From NCBI RefSeq assembly GCF_001676875.1, contig NZ_JYKA01000015.1, positions 1-64,000 of the forward strand: a stretch of 64,000 bases of DNA. The letters are read 5' to 3'. This DNA is from Chromobacterium subtsugae (GTDB taxonomy: Bacteria; Pseudomonadota; Gammaproteobacteria; Burkholderiales; Chromobacteriaceae). Below, piece by piece: positions 23,852 through 33,416 of the stretch; position 1 is the stretch's first letter; every line of letters starts with the position of its first letter. The notes beneath the pieces were generated by a model. The model saw only the letters and a program-made list of their open reading frames with translations. It had not been told where the DNA came from and did not search any database. The position numbers and the translations under genes are program-made.

Positions 23852-24967
23852 TCAGTCCAGGGTCCGGCGGGTTTTGCGCACGGTCTGGCCCAGCCAGAAG
23901 GCGCCGAGCAGGATCAGGCTGGCGGCATTGAACCACAGCAGCGACGGGATCACCCCGGCCTGGAACAACGTCTGCAGCGTGCTGGCGAAATAGCGCGCCG
24001 GCAGGATGCGCGTCAGCCATTGCAGGGGCGCCGGCATGCTGGAGATTTCAAACACGAAGCCCGACAGCATCAGCGCCGGCAGGTAGCCGGCGGTCAGCGC
24101 CGCCTGCGCCGCGTCGAACTGGCTTTTCAGCGTGGTAGACAAAAACAGCCCCATGCCCAGCGCATTGGCCAGAAACAGCGAGGACATCAGCCACAGCAGC
24201 CACAGCGGGCCGCGGAACGGCACCCCCATGACGAACACCGCCACCAGCAGGCACAGCAGCATGGCGGCGATGCCCAGCGCGTAGTAAGGCAGGATTTTGG
24301 ACAGGATCAGCTCCGCCCGGCTCACCGGCGTGGCCAGCAGCGCCTCCATGGTGCCGCGCTCCCATTCGCGCGCCACCACCAGCGAGGACAGCAGCGCGCC
24401 GACGATGGTCATCACGATGGCGATGGTGCCCGGCACCAGAAAGTTGGGGCTTTCGGCGCTGGGGTTGAACCAGACGCGCTGGCGGATATCGATGGCCGCC
24501 GGCGGCGGCAGCTCCCGCTGCTCGGCCTCGGACTGCCGCCATTGCAGCCACACCCCCTGCGCGTAGGCGGCGACGAAATTGGCGGTATTGGGTTCGGCGC
24601 CGTCGGCCAGCAGCTGGATGGCGGCGCCGGCGCCGCGGCGGGAGAAATCATCGGGGATCACCACCGCGCCGCGTATCTCGCCATGCGCCAGTTGCTCTTC
24701 CAGCTGCGCGCGCGAAACCATCGGGTGCACCTCGAACGACGGCGAGCCGTAAAAGGCGGCCGCCAAACGCGCCGCTGCCGCGCCGCCATCCTGGTTCAGC
24801 AGGCCCAGCCGGATATGGGCTGAATCCAGATTCACCGCATAGCCCAGGATGAACAGCAGCGCCACCGGCAGGATGAAGGCGATCAGGATGCTGCTCGGAT
24901 CGCGGACGATCTGAAAGCTCTCCTTGCGGCACAGCGCCAGCAGCCGGCGCAGCTTCAGTCCGCGCAT
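23852..24967 (-). CDS. ABC-2 exporter permease (YbhS-like)
   Basis: 371 residues from ATG 24967. Same topology as the next gene: KESFQIVRDPSSILIAFILPVALLFILGYAV as first membrane segment, a periplasmic domain, and VVAREWERGTMEALLATPVSRAELILSK before the membrane bundle. It pairs with the 22753 permease as a heterodimer. Start overlaps the ATPase stop by 13 bases. Confidence 0.88.
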   Translation of the reverse strand: MRGLKLRRLLALCRKESFQIVRDPSSILIAFILPVALLFILGYAVNLDSAHIRLGLLNQDGGAAAARLAAAFYGSPSFEVHPMVSRAQLEEQLAHGEIRGAVVIPDDFSRRGAGAAIQLLADGAEPNTANFVAAYAQGVWLQWRQSEAEQRELPPPAAIDIRQRVWFNPSAESPNFLVPGTIAIVMTIVGALLSSLVVAREWERGTMEALLATPVSRAELILSKILPYYALGIAAMLLCLLVAVFVMGVPFRGPLWLLWLMSSLFLANALGMGLFLSTTLKSQFDAAQAALTAGYLPALMLSGFVFEISSMPAPLQWLTRILPARYFASTLQTLFQAGVIPSLLWFNAASLILLGAFWLGQTVRKTRRTLD

Positions 24968-26688
24968 CGGTCGGCCTCCTCCACCAGCTGGATGAAGGCG
25001 TCTTCCATGGTGGGATTGGGCCGCGCCGCGCTCGCCACCCCGCTTTTGAGCGCGTCCGGGGTGTCCAGCGCCAGCAGCTTGCCGCGGTAGATCAGCGCGA
25101 TGCGGTCGCAGTATTCCGCCTCGTCCATGAAGTGGGTGGTCACCAGCACGGTGACGCCCTTGTCGGCCAGCCCGTTGATATGGGTCCAGAACTCGCGCCG
25201 CGTCACCGGGTCCACGCCGGAAGTCGGCTCGTCCAGGAACAACAGCGGCGGCTCGTGCATCACCGCGCAGGCCAGCGCCAGCCGCTGCTTGAAGCCCAGC
25301 GGCAGCGTGGCCGCCGGGCCGTCCAGATACGGCTCCAGGCCGAACACCCGCGCCATCTGCGCCACCTTGGCGCGCTGCGCCTGGCCCGCCAGGCCGTAGA
25401 CGCCGGAGAAGAACATCAGGTTGCGCCGCACCGACAGCTGCGCGTACAGGGAAAACTTCTGCGCCATATAGCCCAGCTGCTGGCGGGCGGCGCTGGGGCT
25501 GGTCTTCAGGTCCATGCCCATCACCAGCGCCTGGCCGGCGCTGGGCTTCAATAACCCGCACTCCATCTTGAAAGTCGTCGACTTGCCGGCGCCGTTGGGG
25601 CCCAGCAAGCCGAACACCTCGCCGCGCCGCACCGCGAAGCTGACATTGTCGGTGGCGCGAAAATCGCCGAAGCGCTTGGTCAGCGCCCTGGCCTCTATCA
25701 CCGCCTCCGCGCCGCGCGCCGGCACCGCCGGCATCACTTCCGCCAGCACCGAATCGCCGCCCGGCCCGCCGCCCAGCAGGCTGATGAAGGCGTCCTCCAG
25801 CCGCGGCGGCGCCGGCTCCAGCCGCGCGTCCGGCCCGGCTTCCGCCTGCGCCAGATCCGGCCATTCGCCCTCATGCCGCAGCAGCAGCCGCAGGCTGCCG
25901 CCCTGGATGGCGCCGTCCATCAGCTGCGGCTGGCGCAACAGCCTTTGCAGCAAGCGGCGGCGATTGCCGGCGATGCCGGACAGTTTCAGACAGCGCCCGG
26001 CCAGCGGACGCGTCAGCTCGGCCGGCGGCCCGGCGGCGCGGATGCGTCCCTGGTCCATCAGGTAAACCGCGTCGCAGCCTTCGGCCTCGTCCAGATAGGC
26101 GGTGCTGAGCAGCACGGTGATGCCGTCGGCCGACAGCGCGCGGATCAGCTTCCACAATTCGCGCCGCGAGATCGGATCCACCCCCACGCCCGGCTCGTCC
26201 AGCAGCAGCACCCGCGGCCTCCCCAGCAGCGAGCAGGCCAAACCCAGCTTCTGCTTCATGCCGCCGGACAGCTTGCCGGCGTGGCGGCCGGTGAACGGCG
26301 CCAGATCGGTCAGCGCCAGCAGCCGTTCGAAATCTTTTTCCCGCTCCGCGCCCGTCACATCGCGCAGGTCGGAGTACAGGTCGAGGTTCTCGCGCACCGT
26401 CAGGTCTTCGTACAGGCCGAACTTCTGCGGCATGTAGCCGACCTCGCGGCGCAGCCTCTCCCCATCCGCCTGCGGGTCCAGCCCCGCCACCCGCGCCGCG
26501 CCCAGGCTGGGCGCCAGCAGACCGGCCAGAATCCGCAGCAAGGTGGTTTTGCCCGCGCCGTCCGGCCCCACCAGGCCGGCGACGCAGCCGGCGGGAATCG
26601 ACAGTTCGACATCGGCCAGCGCGTCGCGCTCGGCGCCGGGAAAACGCTTCGCCAGGCCTTGCGTCAGAATGGCCGGCACGGCGCTCAT
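24955..26688 (-). CDS. fused dual ATP-binding subunit of ABC exporter (YbhF-like)
   Basis: 577 residues with two nucleotide-binding domains. NBD1: GPDGAGKTT (Walker A), LSGGMKQKLGLA (signature), LLLDEPGVGVDP (Walker B). NBD2: GPNGAGKST, then LPLGFKQRLALA in place of a canonical LSGGQ signature, and LLFLDEPTSGVDP. The degenerate second signature is typical of YbhF/RbbA-like proteins in my recollection and suggests asymmetric ATP sites. Start overlaps the HlyD stop (ATGA). It powers the two downstream permeases. Confidence 0.9.
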   Translation of the reverse strand: MSAVPAILTQGLAKRFPGAERDALADVELSIPAGCVAGLVGPDGAGKTTLLRILAGLLAPSLGAARVAGLDPQADGERLRREVGYMPQKFGLYEDLTVRENLDLYSDLRDVTGAEREKDFERLLALTDLAPFTGRHAGKLSGGMKQKLGLACSLLGRPRVLLLDEPGVGVDPISRRELWKLIRALSADGITVLLSTAYLDEAEGCDAVYLMDQGRIRAAGPPAELTRPLAGRCLKLSGIAGNRRRLLQRLLRQPQLMDGAIQGGSLRLLLRHEGEWPDLAQAEAGPDARLEPAPPRLEDAFISLLGGGPGGDSVLAEVMPAVPARGAEAVIEARALTKRFGDFRATDNVSFAVRRGEVFGLLGPNGAGKSTTFKMECGLLKPSAGQALVMGMDLKTSPSAARQQLGYMAQKFSLYAQLSVRRNLMFFSGVYGLAGQAQRAKVAQMARVFGLEPYLDGPAATLPLGFKQRLALACAVMHEPPLLFLDEPTSGVDPVTRREFWTHINGLADKGVTVLVTTHFMDEAEYCDRIALIYRGKLLALDTPDALKSGVASAARPNPTMEDAFIQLVEEADRCAD

Positions 26689-27665
26689 GGCGCCAGCCTC
26701 ACCGTGACCGGCATGCCCTGGTTGAGGCCGGCGTCGGCGTCGCTCACCACGATGCGGATGCGGTAGACCAGCGAGGTGCGCAGATCGGCGGTTTCCACCG
26801 ATTTCGGCGTGAATTCGGCGGTGGGCGACACGAAGCCCACCACGCCGTGATAGGTCTTGTCCGGATGGCTGTCGGTGCTCAGCAGCACCTTGCCGCCGCT
26901 GGGAAAGCGGCCCAACTGGGCCTCGCCGACATAGGCGCGCACCCACACCGGCTGGCGCAGCGACAAGCTGAAGGCCGGCGCGCCCGCCTGCACCATGCTG
27001 CCGGCCTCCACCGCCCGGGTCAGGATGATGCCGGCGCTGGGCGCCTGCAGATTGGCGTCGCGCAACGCCAGCCTGGCGGCGGCCAGGTCGGCGCGCGCCT
27101 GTTTCAGTTGGGCATCGGATTCGGCAATCTCTTCCGGACGGTAGCCCCTGGCCAGCGCCTGCCATTGCTGCGCGGCCGCGTCGCGCTGCGCCAGCGCCTG
27201 GTCGCGCTGCGAGCGGGCGGCCTCCAGCGACTGCTGGCTGCTGCCGCCGGCCGGCACCAAATCGCGCTGGCGGCGGTACTCGCTTTGCGCCTGCGTCAGC
27301 GCGGCCGCGGCGGCCTCCAGCCGGGCTTTGGCCTGGGCGATGTCCTCGCCGCGGTTGCCTTTGTGGATCAAGGCGTTGCGCGCGGCCAGCGCCGCCTCAT
27401 TGGCCAGCGCCGCGTTCAGACTGTTGCGCAGCGGCTCGGCGTCCAGCCGCGCCAATATCTGCCCCGGCTGCACGCTGTCGCCCTCGTCCACCTGCACCGC
27501 GGCCAGGCGGCCGGATACGCGGAAAGCCAGGCTGAGCTCGCGGATGTCGACATTGCCGTACAAAGTGGCGTTCCGCTCCGCGCCGGCCGAGCGTTGATAG
27601 GCGTAATAGCCGGTGCCAGAAGCTGCCAGCGCCAGCGCCGCAAATGCGACCCCGATCTTCCTCAT
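26685..27665 (-). CDS. HlyD-family membrane fusion protein (YbhG-like)
   Basis: 326 residues from ATG 27665, preceded by GGAGGCGGG. One N-terminal membrane anchor (IGVAFAALALAASGTGYYA), a biotinyl-lipoyl-like half (LAAVQVDEGDSVQPGQILARLD), a long helical hairpin (about 85-200), the second lipoyl half (LQAPSAGIILTR) and a C-terminal barrel. It links the inner-membrane ABC pump to an outer-membrane channel. Gene order HlyD-ATPase-permease-permease with a nearby TetR gene mirrors E. coli ybhGFSR with its regulator. Confidence 0.9.
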   Translation of the reverse strand: MRKIGVAFAALALAASGTGYYAYQRSAGAERNATLYGNVDIRELSLAFRVSGRLAAVQVDEGDSVQPGQILARLDAEPLRNSLNAALANEAALAARNALIHKGNRGEDIAQAKARLEAAAAALTQAQSEYRRQRDLVPAGGSSQQSLEAARSQRDQALAQRDAAAQQWQALARGYRPEEIAESDAQLKQARADLAAARLALRDANLQAPSAGIILTRAVEAGSMVQAGAPAFSLSLRQPVWVRAYVGEAQLGRFPSGGKVLLSTDSHPDKTYHGVVGFVSPTAEFTPKSVETADLRTSLVYRIRIVVSDADAGLNQGMPVTVRLAP

Positions 27666-27804
27666 CCCGCCTCCCCCGCTTCGCCATGCCCGGCGCCATG
27701 TCATTTTTATACGCCCGCGCGGATGCAGCGGCAATGCAATGGATCAAACTTCGGCAGGAGAGCGCCCGCGCAGGCGGGCCGGGGCGGCTATCGCGCGGGT
27801 GCGC

Positions 27805-28305
27805 TCAGAGCGTTTTGCACATCAGGAAGCCGGCGCCGAACCACAAACCCACCACCATCAGAGGCTCGGCCATCTTGCCGCGCAGCAGCATCAACGGCGC
27901 GCGGAAACGGACGCGGATGGGCCACAGCAGCGGGATGCCGGCCGGCGTCAGCCAGTCGCCGGCCAAATGCGAGGCATAGCCGACGCAGATGCCCAGCACC
28001 ACGGGCATCGCGTGCCCCAGCTTGACATGCCAGCCGTGCAGGCAGGCGGCGCAGGCGTAGAACACGCCGGCCACCGCCAGCAGGCTGTGGGTGATGCCGC
28101 GGTGGCCGAACAGATAGGCCACCGGGCGCGAAAGAAAGGGAATGCGCCGGCCCAGCCAGCTTTTGGGGTGGTCGATGTCCGGCAATAGCGAACCTGCCAG
28201 GCCGCCGGCCAACAGCAACAGCGCCATCAACGGCGGAAAATGCAGCAACAAGGCGGTGGACACCGCGCAAAACGCGCCAAACGCAACATGTGTGGCGACC
28301 ATCAT
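27805..28305 (-). CDS. YdjM-like membrane-bound metal-dependent hydrolase
   Basis: 166 residues started at the MM pair (28305); the longer frame to 28356 is basic and unlikely. Four to five membrane segments. The family signatures are the Asp/His-rich SLLPDIDHPKSWLGRR, HRGITHS and YASHLAGDWLTPAG, as in YdjM/DUF457 proteins, which are predicted integral-membrane metal-dependent hydrolases. Substrate unknown. It is a single-gene unit between the ABC export operon and a periplasmic protein gene. Confidence 0.82.
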   Translation of the reverse strand: MMVATHVAFGAFCAVSTALLLHFPPLMALLLLAGGLAGSLLPDIDHPKSWLGRRIPFLSRPVAYLFGHRGITHSLLAVAGVFYACAACLHGWHVKLGHAMPVVLGICVGYASHLAGDWLTPAGIPLLWPIRVRFRAPLMLLRGKMAEPLMVVGLWFGAGFLMCKTL

Positions 28306-28717
28306 CCGGCTATCCCGCCGCTTTCCCTGCTGACCATCGTGCTGCCCCTGCGGCATATTGTTACCGTGCTACCGACCGCTCATGCCGCCATCGCCACCCG
28401 CGCGTCCGCCGCCATGGATTTCAGACCGAGGGCGGACAGCGGGCGCCATGCTACTGCATCGCGCGCCGGATGCAAAGAAAACTTGCCATCTGTGAAAGTA
28501 AAAGCCTGATCTTATGCCGACGCGCTGCCGGATTTGCGCTGATGGCTGTCAGTATCCGCCGGCGTCCAAGACGCCCACGGCCTCAACAGACAAGGAATTT
28601 GCCGTTTAGTGCCGCGGCGCCGGCCGGCGGAAAGCGTTATAGAATGAAACGGCCAGCAGCGCGCCCGCCGGCGCCGGGCGCCAGCCGGACCCGCCATCCG
28701 CCGACAACGAGGACCCC
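28306..28717. other. 412-base intergenic region without a supported gene
   Basis: Lies between the YdjM-like gene (minus) and the periplasmic protein gene (plus). Frames open here (for example 28240-28509) have no family match and overlap others, so they look like GC-driven shadows. A stretch around 28470-28520 is less GC-rich and could hold a promoter. No riboswitch or RNA pattern recognised. Confidence 0.4.
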
Positions 28718-29626
28718 ATGCCGCGACGCCCGCCCAGAATCCTTCGCCCGCTCTGCCTGGCCGCCATCGCGCCGCTGCTCGCGGCCGGGCCGCTGCGGGC
28801 GGAAACCATGACCTGGGTGCTGTCCGACTGGCCGCCCAACTTCATCGTGCGCGAAGGCAAGCCCACCATCGGGCAGAACGATGTCTATCTGCGGCTGATC
28901 ATCGAACGCTGGCCGCAGGTGCAGCACCGCTTCGTCGTGATGAGCACCGCGCGCAGCATACTGGAGCTGCAGAACAAGACCCGCCTGTGCCGGCCCAACC
29001 TGATCCCCACCCCGGAGCGGCAGCGATTCGCCTATTTCACGCTGACCCATATGCAGCTGCCGCTGCAGCTGATCATCCGCCGCGACCTGGCGGCCAAGGC
29101 GCCGCTGAACGCCAAGGGCGAAGTGGAGCTGGCCAGGCTGATCCGCCAGCCGGGGCTGCGCGGCATCGTCGCCGCCGGCCGCAGCTACACCGCCGCGATC
29201 GACAGCGTGCTGGCCGCCGCGAAAACCGGCTCCAACATCCGCGCGCTGCAAAACCTGCCCGCCAACGAGGGCCTGTTCAAGCTGCTGGCGCTGGGCCGCG
29301 CCGACTACACGCTGGATTACGAGCCCAATCTCGAATACCACAATCGGCACAACCGCGACCAGACGCTAGCCGGCCTGCCGATAGCCGGCGCCGCGCTGAT
29401 TCCGGTCGGCATCGCCTGTCCGCGCACCGAATGGGGGCTGCAGGCCATCCGCAAGATCGACGCGCTGCTCGCCCAGGCAGTCGCCGACCCCGCTTATCGC
29501 GCCGCGCAGGCCAGCTGGGCATCGCCGGCCTCCTTGCAGCGCTACAAGGCCGGGCTGGACCGCTTCTACCAGCAGCGCAGCCATCCCGCGCCCGCAGCGG
29601 AATTCGCGCCGCCGCTGCGGCCTTGA
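28718..29626 (+). CDS. periplasmic substrate-binding-like protein (SBP_bac_3 type, TIGR02285-like)
   Basis: 302 residues with a signal peptide (PLCLAAIAPLLAAGPLRA cut near residue 28). The mature protein begins ETMTWVLSDWPPNFIV, the typical strand of family-3 solute-binding proteins. It resembles the orphan group described as TIGR02285, which lack a transporter next to them. The order of its two lobes is preserved (ERQRFAYFTLTH, ANEGLFKLLALGRADYTLDYEP). It is adjacent to a chemoreceptor gene on the opposite strand, so it may deliver a ligand signal rather than transport; that is inference. Confidence 0.75.
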   Translation: MPRRPPRILRPLCLAAIAPLLAAGPLRAETMTWVLSDWPPNFIVREGKPTIGQNDVYLRLIIERWPQVQHRFVVMSTARSILELQNKTRLCRPNLIPTPERQRFAYFTLTHMQLPLQLIIRRDLAAKAPLNAKGEVELARLIRQPGLRGIVAAGRSYTAAIDSVLAAAKTGSNIRALQNLPANEGLFKLLALGRADYTLDYEPNLEYHNRHNRDQTLAGLPIAGAALIPVGIACPRTEWGLQAIRKIDALLAQAVADPAYRAAQASWASPASLQRYKAGLDRFYQQRSHPAPAAEFAPPLRP

Positions 29627-29641
29627 GCCCATACAAAGACA

Positions 29642-29667
29642 ATGCCGGAGGATCGCTCCCCCGGCAT
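29642..29667 (-). terminator. terminator of the chemoreceptor gene
   Basis: 11-bp stem between 29642 and 29667 (ATGCCGGAGGA with TCCCCCGGCAT, one G-U pair) and, on the minus strand, a tail TGTCTTTGT. It may serve both converging genes. Confidence 0.55.
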
Positions 29668-29695
29668 CGTTCATCTCCCCGCGCGGCCTTGCGGC

Positions 29696-31330
29696 CTACA
29701 CCTGGAACTGCGCCACCGACTGCCTGAGGCTGCCAGTCACCTCGTCTATCCGCTGTATGCTCTCCGACGCCTGGGTGGCTGCCACCGCGTTGCCGGAAGC
29801 CACCTGGGCGATCTGCTCGACGTGGCGGGCGATGTCCTGGCTGGCGGTGCCCTGCTCCTGCAGCGCGTGCGAGATGTCGTTGACCACCCGCACCACCTGG
29901 CTCGCGCTGCCGTGGATCTGCTGGATCAGCTGGCCGCCTTGCTCGGCCAGCTCCAGGCCGGTTCTCACCTTGGTCACTGTCTCGCTCATGTTCTGCCGCG
30001 ACAGGTCCGAGCTGACCTGGATTTCGGTGATCATCGTCGCAGTCTGCTCGGTGGCCTTGGCGGTGCGCTCGGACAATTTTCGCACCTCGTCCGCCACCAC
30101 CGCGAAGCCGCGGCCGCTCTCGCCGGCGCGCGCCGCCTCTATCGCCGCGTTCAAGGCCAAAAGATTGGTCTGGTCGGCGATGTCCTTGATCACCTGCATG
30201 ATGTTGGAGATGGTGGCGGTCTTGCTGGCCAGGTCGGCGATCGCCGCTTCCGTCATGTCCACCGTGGCGCTGATGCCCTGCATCTCCTCCACCGCGCGCG
30301 CGATCACCTCGCTGCCGGTTTCCGACAGCTGGCCCGAGTCCTGCGACACCGAGCGGGCATCCTTGGCGTGCTGGGCGATGTGGTTGATGCTGACCGTCAG
30401 TTGCTCCACCGAGGCCGCCATCGCCGCCGCGCCTTCGCTCTGCCCCTGCGAGTTGTCCGCCACCATCTTGGCGCCGTCGACCACATCGGCGTTCAGCCGG
30501 CCCAGCTCCTCGGCATCGCGCATGATTTCCCCCACCAACTGGCGCAGTTGCGCCTGCATCTCGCGGATATGCGCCAGCAGGCTGTCGCCGTCGCCGGCCT
30601 CCAGCCGTATCTCGCGGTCCAGCTTGCCGGCGGCGATCTCGCGCACGATGGCGGCCGCCTCGGACGGCTCGGCGCCCAACTCGCGCATCACGCTGCGATA
30701 CACCCACCAGCCCAAAGACAGGCTCACCGCCATGAACAGCAGCACCTGGGCGCCCACGCCCAGCAGCTGGCGCAGCAGCACCGTGTTGATGTCGTCGAGA
30801 TACAGGCCGGTGCCCACTACCCAGCCCCAGCGGGCGGTGGTCTGGAAATACGCGAGCTTGGGCTGCGGCGCGCTGGTGCCCGGCTTGTCCCAGTAATACT
30901 CGGCGAAGCCCTTGCCGCCGTTTTCCCTCAGCACGCCGTCGAACAACTGGCCCATGCTGGTGCCGGCCGCGTCCTTCACTCCGTGCATGTCCCTGCCGAC
31001 CAGCTTGGGATTCATGCCATGGGCCAGCCACACCATATTGCGGTCCAGCGTGAAGAAATACTCGCGGCCGTCGAAACGCAGCTTGCTCAGCTCCAGCAAA
31101 GCCTGCCGCTTGGCGTCCGCTTCCGGCACCAGGCCCTTTTCCGCCATTTCCTCATGCGCGGCCACCAGGCTGGCGGCCGCCTCCACCTGGCCGCGTACCT
31201 GATCGTGGCGGTCGGACAGCATTTGCTGGCGCAAAGCGTTCATCAGCAACGCGCCCAATACGCATACCAATACGATGGTGCTGGCGGTCTGCAGCAGCAA
31301 TCGTCGCTTCAATGAAATGGTTTTCGCCAT
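29696..31330 (-). CDS. methyl-accepting chemotaxis protein with single Cache domain
   Basis: 544 residues from ATG 31330 (a 16-residue longer frame exists). Membrane segment near residues 10-32, a periplasmic sCache_2-type domain ([42 protein letters not shown]), second segment, HAMP, and a signalling domain with the invariant hairpin tip [34 protein letters not shown]. It should sense a small molecule in the periplasm and control CheA/CheW. No C-terminal CheR-binding pentapeptide is seen (ends RQSVAQFQV). Confidence 0.92.
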   Translation of the reverse strand: MAKTISLKRRLLLQTASTIVLVCVLGALLMNALRQQMLSDRHDQVRGQVEAAASLVAAHEEMAEKGLVPEADAKRQALLELSKLRFDGREYFFTLDRNMVWLAHGMNPKLVGRDMHGVKDAAGTSMGQLFDGVLRENGGKGFAEYYWDKPGTSAPQPKLAYFQTTARWGWVVGTGLYLDDINTVLLRQLLGVGAQVLLFMAVSLSLGWWVYRSVMRELGAEPSEAAAIVREIAAGKLDREIRLEAGDGDSLLAHIREMQAQLRQLVGEIMRDAEELGRLNADVVDGAKMVADNSQGQSEGAAAMAASVEQLTVSINHIAQHAKDARSVSQDSGQLSETGSEVIARAVEEMQGISATVDMTEAAIADLASKTATISNIMQVIKDIADQTNLLALNAAIEAARAGESGRGFAVVADEVRKLSERTAKATEQTATMITEIQVSSDLSRQNMSETVTKVRTGLELAEQGGQLIQQIHGSASQVVRVVNDISHALQEQGTASQDIARHVEQIAQVASGNAVAATQASESIQRIDEVTGSLRQSVAQFQV

Positions 31331-31472
31331 TGCCCCATCCGATGATTTGTAAACAGCTGGCAACGATAGCGCATTCAATTATTCATTTTCAATATCAATA
31401 TCCAATTTATTGACTTTTGTCATGCCATGCCGCCGAAAAATCTGCCGGATGGTCGGCGCGGCATGCTTCTTC

Positions 31473-31508
31473 TTGACTTTTATATCTTAAGACATATATC
31501 TTAAGATA
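31473..31508. promoter_or_regulatory. promoter with tandem palindromic operators for the PadR/YqjI gene
   Basis: TTGACT at 31473-31478 and TATATC at 31495-31500 (16-base spacer) form a likely -35/-10 pair. Two copies of TATCTTAAGA, at 31483-31492 and 31497-31506, lie 14 bases apart; the second extends to TATCTTAAGATA. They overlap the -10 region, so binding would block transcription. Autoregulation by the PadR protein encoded next is the likeliest reading. Confidence 0.6.
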
Positions 31509-31530
31509 GTTATCTCTTGCAGGAGCCGCC

Positions 31531-32115
31531 ATGCGCTTCTTTCGCCACGACTCCGGCCGCCATTGCGGCGGCCGCCGCCACGCCCATCACGCCGGCGACA
31601 GCGAACACCTGTCGCGCGGCCGCAAATTCAGCTCCGACGACCTGCAATTGCTGTTGCTGGCGCTGATAGCCGAGCGCCCAAGCCACGGCTACGAACTGAT
31701 CAAGGCGCTGGCCAGCCGCTCCAACGGCTATTACAGCCCCAGCCCGGGCATGGTCTATCCCGCCCTCACCTATCTGGAGGAAATCGGCCATGTCACCGTG
31801 GCGAGCAGCGGCAACCGCAAGTGCTATTCGATCGCAGAACCCGGCCGCCTGCACCTGGCAGTCAACCGCGAACATGTGGAGCGGATGCTGGCCAAGCTGG
31901 AGCACATCGGCCGCAAGATGGAGCTGGCCCGCCGCGCCTACGCCGGCGAGGAAATCGGCGAAGAAGGCGCGGCCGGCTGGGTCCGGGAGCTGATAGAGGC
32001 CCGCCGCGCGCTCAAGCACGCGCTGCTGCTGCGCGACAAGGCCGACGCCGACGAGCAACGCCGCATCGCCGACATCCTGCAACGCGCCACTGCCGAGATC
32101 ATCGGCCAAAATTAA
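31531..32115 (+). CDS. yqjI: PadR-family metal-responsive repressor (YqjI-like)
   Basis: 194 residues, GCAGGAG site before ATG 31531. The first ~30 residues are His/Cys/Gly/Arg-rich (RHDSGRHCGGRRHAHHAGD), as in E. coli YqjI, whose N-terminal region binds nickel. Then a PadR winged helix: LLLALIAERPSHGYELIKAL, YYSPSPGMVYPALTYLEEIG, and a C-terminal helical dimer domain. In E. coli YqjI represses itself and the ferric reductase gene yqjH; here the same partner follows directly, 13 bases downstream, so the two form one operon. Orthology is inferred from this architecture. Confidence 0.85.
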   Translation: MRFFRHDSGRHCGGRRHAHHAGDSEHLSRGRKFSSDDLQLLLLALIAERPSHGYELIKALASRSNGYYSPSPGMVYPALTYLEEIGHVTVASSGNRKCYSIAEPGRLHLAVNREHVERMLAKLEHIGRKMELARRAYAGEEIGEEGAAGWVRELIEARRALKHALLLRDKADADEQRRIADILQRATAEIIGQN

Positions 32116-32128
32116 TAAAGGACCACCC

Positions 32129-32923
32129 ATGCGCCACGATCTGACCATACAAAAACTGCGCCACCCGCTGCAATTCCGCTTGCTGCGGGTTAGCCGCATA
32201 GAGCGGCTCGCCGGGCGCCTGCTGCGCGTCACCTTGAGCGGCGCCGACCTGGAGGGCTTCGCCTCCTCCTCATTCGACGACCACGTCAAGCTGTTCTTCC
32301 CCGCGCCCGGCGAGATCCGGCCCGTCAGCCCCTCCGTCGGCGAGGGCGGCATCGTCTTCCCGGCCGACCAAGCCAAGCCTGCGATGCGCGACTACACGCC
32401 GCGCCGTTACGCCGCCGACGCCGGCGAGCTGGACATAGACTTCGTGCTGCACGAAGGCGGCGTCGCCTCCGACTGGGCCGCCCAAGCCCAGGTCGGCCAC
32501 TATCTGGGCGTAGGCGGACCGCGCGGCTCGCGCGTGGTGCCGACGGGATTCGACTGGCACTGGCTGATTGGCGACGAAACGGCGCTGCCGGCGATCAGCC
32601 GCCGGCTGGAAGAGCTGCCGGCCGACAGCCGCGGCGCCGCCGTCATCCTGGTAGACAACGCCGATGCCCGCCTGCCCCTTGGCGGCCCAGCCGGCATGGA
32701 AATCATCTGGCGCCAGCGCGACCGGCGACAAGACCTGCTGCAGACGGTGACGGAAATGCCCCTGCCGGGCGGCGATGGATATGTCTGGGCCGCAGGGGAA
32801 AGCGGCGAAATGCGCGCCGTGCATAAACATCTGCAGCTGCGCGGCGTGGACAAGGACAGGATGCGTGTGGCCGGCTACTGGAAACGCGGCGACGCCGGCG
32901 CGCATGAAACCATAGGCGAATAA
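32129..32923 (+). CDS. yqjH: siderophore-interacting FAD-dependent ferric reductase (YqjH/ViuB-like)
   Basis: 264 residues. SIP family features: RLLRVTLSGADLEGF and MRDYTPRRY (FAD-binding R-x-Y-T), VGHYLGVGGPRGS, then the SIP C-terminal domain WHWLIGDETALPAI and a final VAGYWKRG. It reduces ferric iron in siderophore complexes with NAD(P)H to release it in the cytoplasm. Co-transcribed with the YqjI-type regulator. Confidence 0.9.
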   Translation: MRHDLTIQKLRHPLQFRLLRVSRIERLAGRLLRVTLSGADLEGFASSSFDDHVKLFFPAPGEIRPVSPSVGEGGIVFPADQAKPAMRDYTPRRYAADAGELDIDFVLHEGGVASDWAAQAQVGHYLGVGGPRGSRVVPTGFDWHWLIGDETALPAISRRLEELPADSRGAAVILVDNADARLPLGGPAGMEIIWRQRDRRQDLLQTVTEMPLPGGDGYVWAAGESGEMRAVHKHLQLRGVDKDRMRVAGYWKRGDAGAHETIGE

Positions 32924-33416
32924 GAGCAAACCCGTCGCAGCAGGCCAGGCCGCCCGCCTGCCTGCCTGCGGACGCATGCATCGCGCAACAGCGGCCCCTG
33001 GATGGATGCCGGCGATCATCACCCCATCCATCACTCAATCGATCATCACGCCATGCCGAAAAACCATCGTCATTTTGAAAACATAATCGCGGTAAAACAT
33101 TTTTATAACTGCATAAAAGCGTTCATATACTGATTTTCTCCATCTCAGCGCCCAACAATCCCCCGCCATCGCCATTCTCTGCAGCCGGCTTAAAATCCGC
33201 AGTCCAAAACGAATACCTGCATGAAAGCCCGGCGCGCCAGGCTTTCCAATGCCATCCCCCAGTAAAAATACTTATTCATATCATCCGATAAAAAATATTG
33301 CGGCATAAAGGTATATCAAAAAAATCTTGCATTTTGGGTAAGCATTTCTACGCTGAAAAATCGCATACCGGCTGTTGAGTCTTCAGAATGTTGGTTGATT
33401 AGCAAAGGATATTGAC
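32924..33416. other. 493-base intergenic region upstream of the biosynthetic operon
   Basis: No supported gene. The left part (32940-33060) is repetitive (several GCCTGCCTGC and CATCACTCAATCGATCATCA-like units). From about 33060 to 33416 it is markedly A+T-rich for this genome, with many A/T tracts (around 33290-33330), a composition typical of H-NS/MvaT-type silenced promoters in front of accessory clusters. It must contain the promoter of the cupin operon, but no -35/-10 pair stands out. No lux-box-like palindrome was found. Confidence 0.5.

Noticed and set aside
32924..33060. CRISPR-like repeat array in the intergenic repeats
   Set aside because: The short GCCTGC and ATCATC units are not evenly spaced and have no spacer structure.
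33060..33416. LuxR-type (CviR) box before the biosynthetic operon
   Set aside because: No CTG-N10-CAG-like palindrome was found in the A+T-rich leader.
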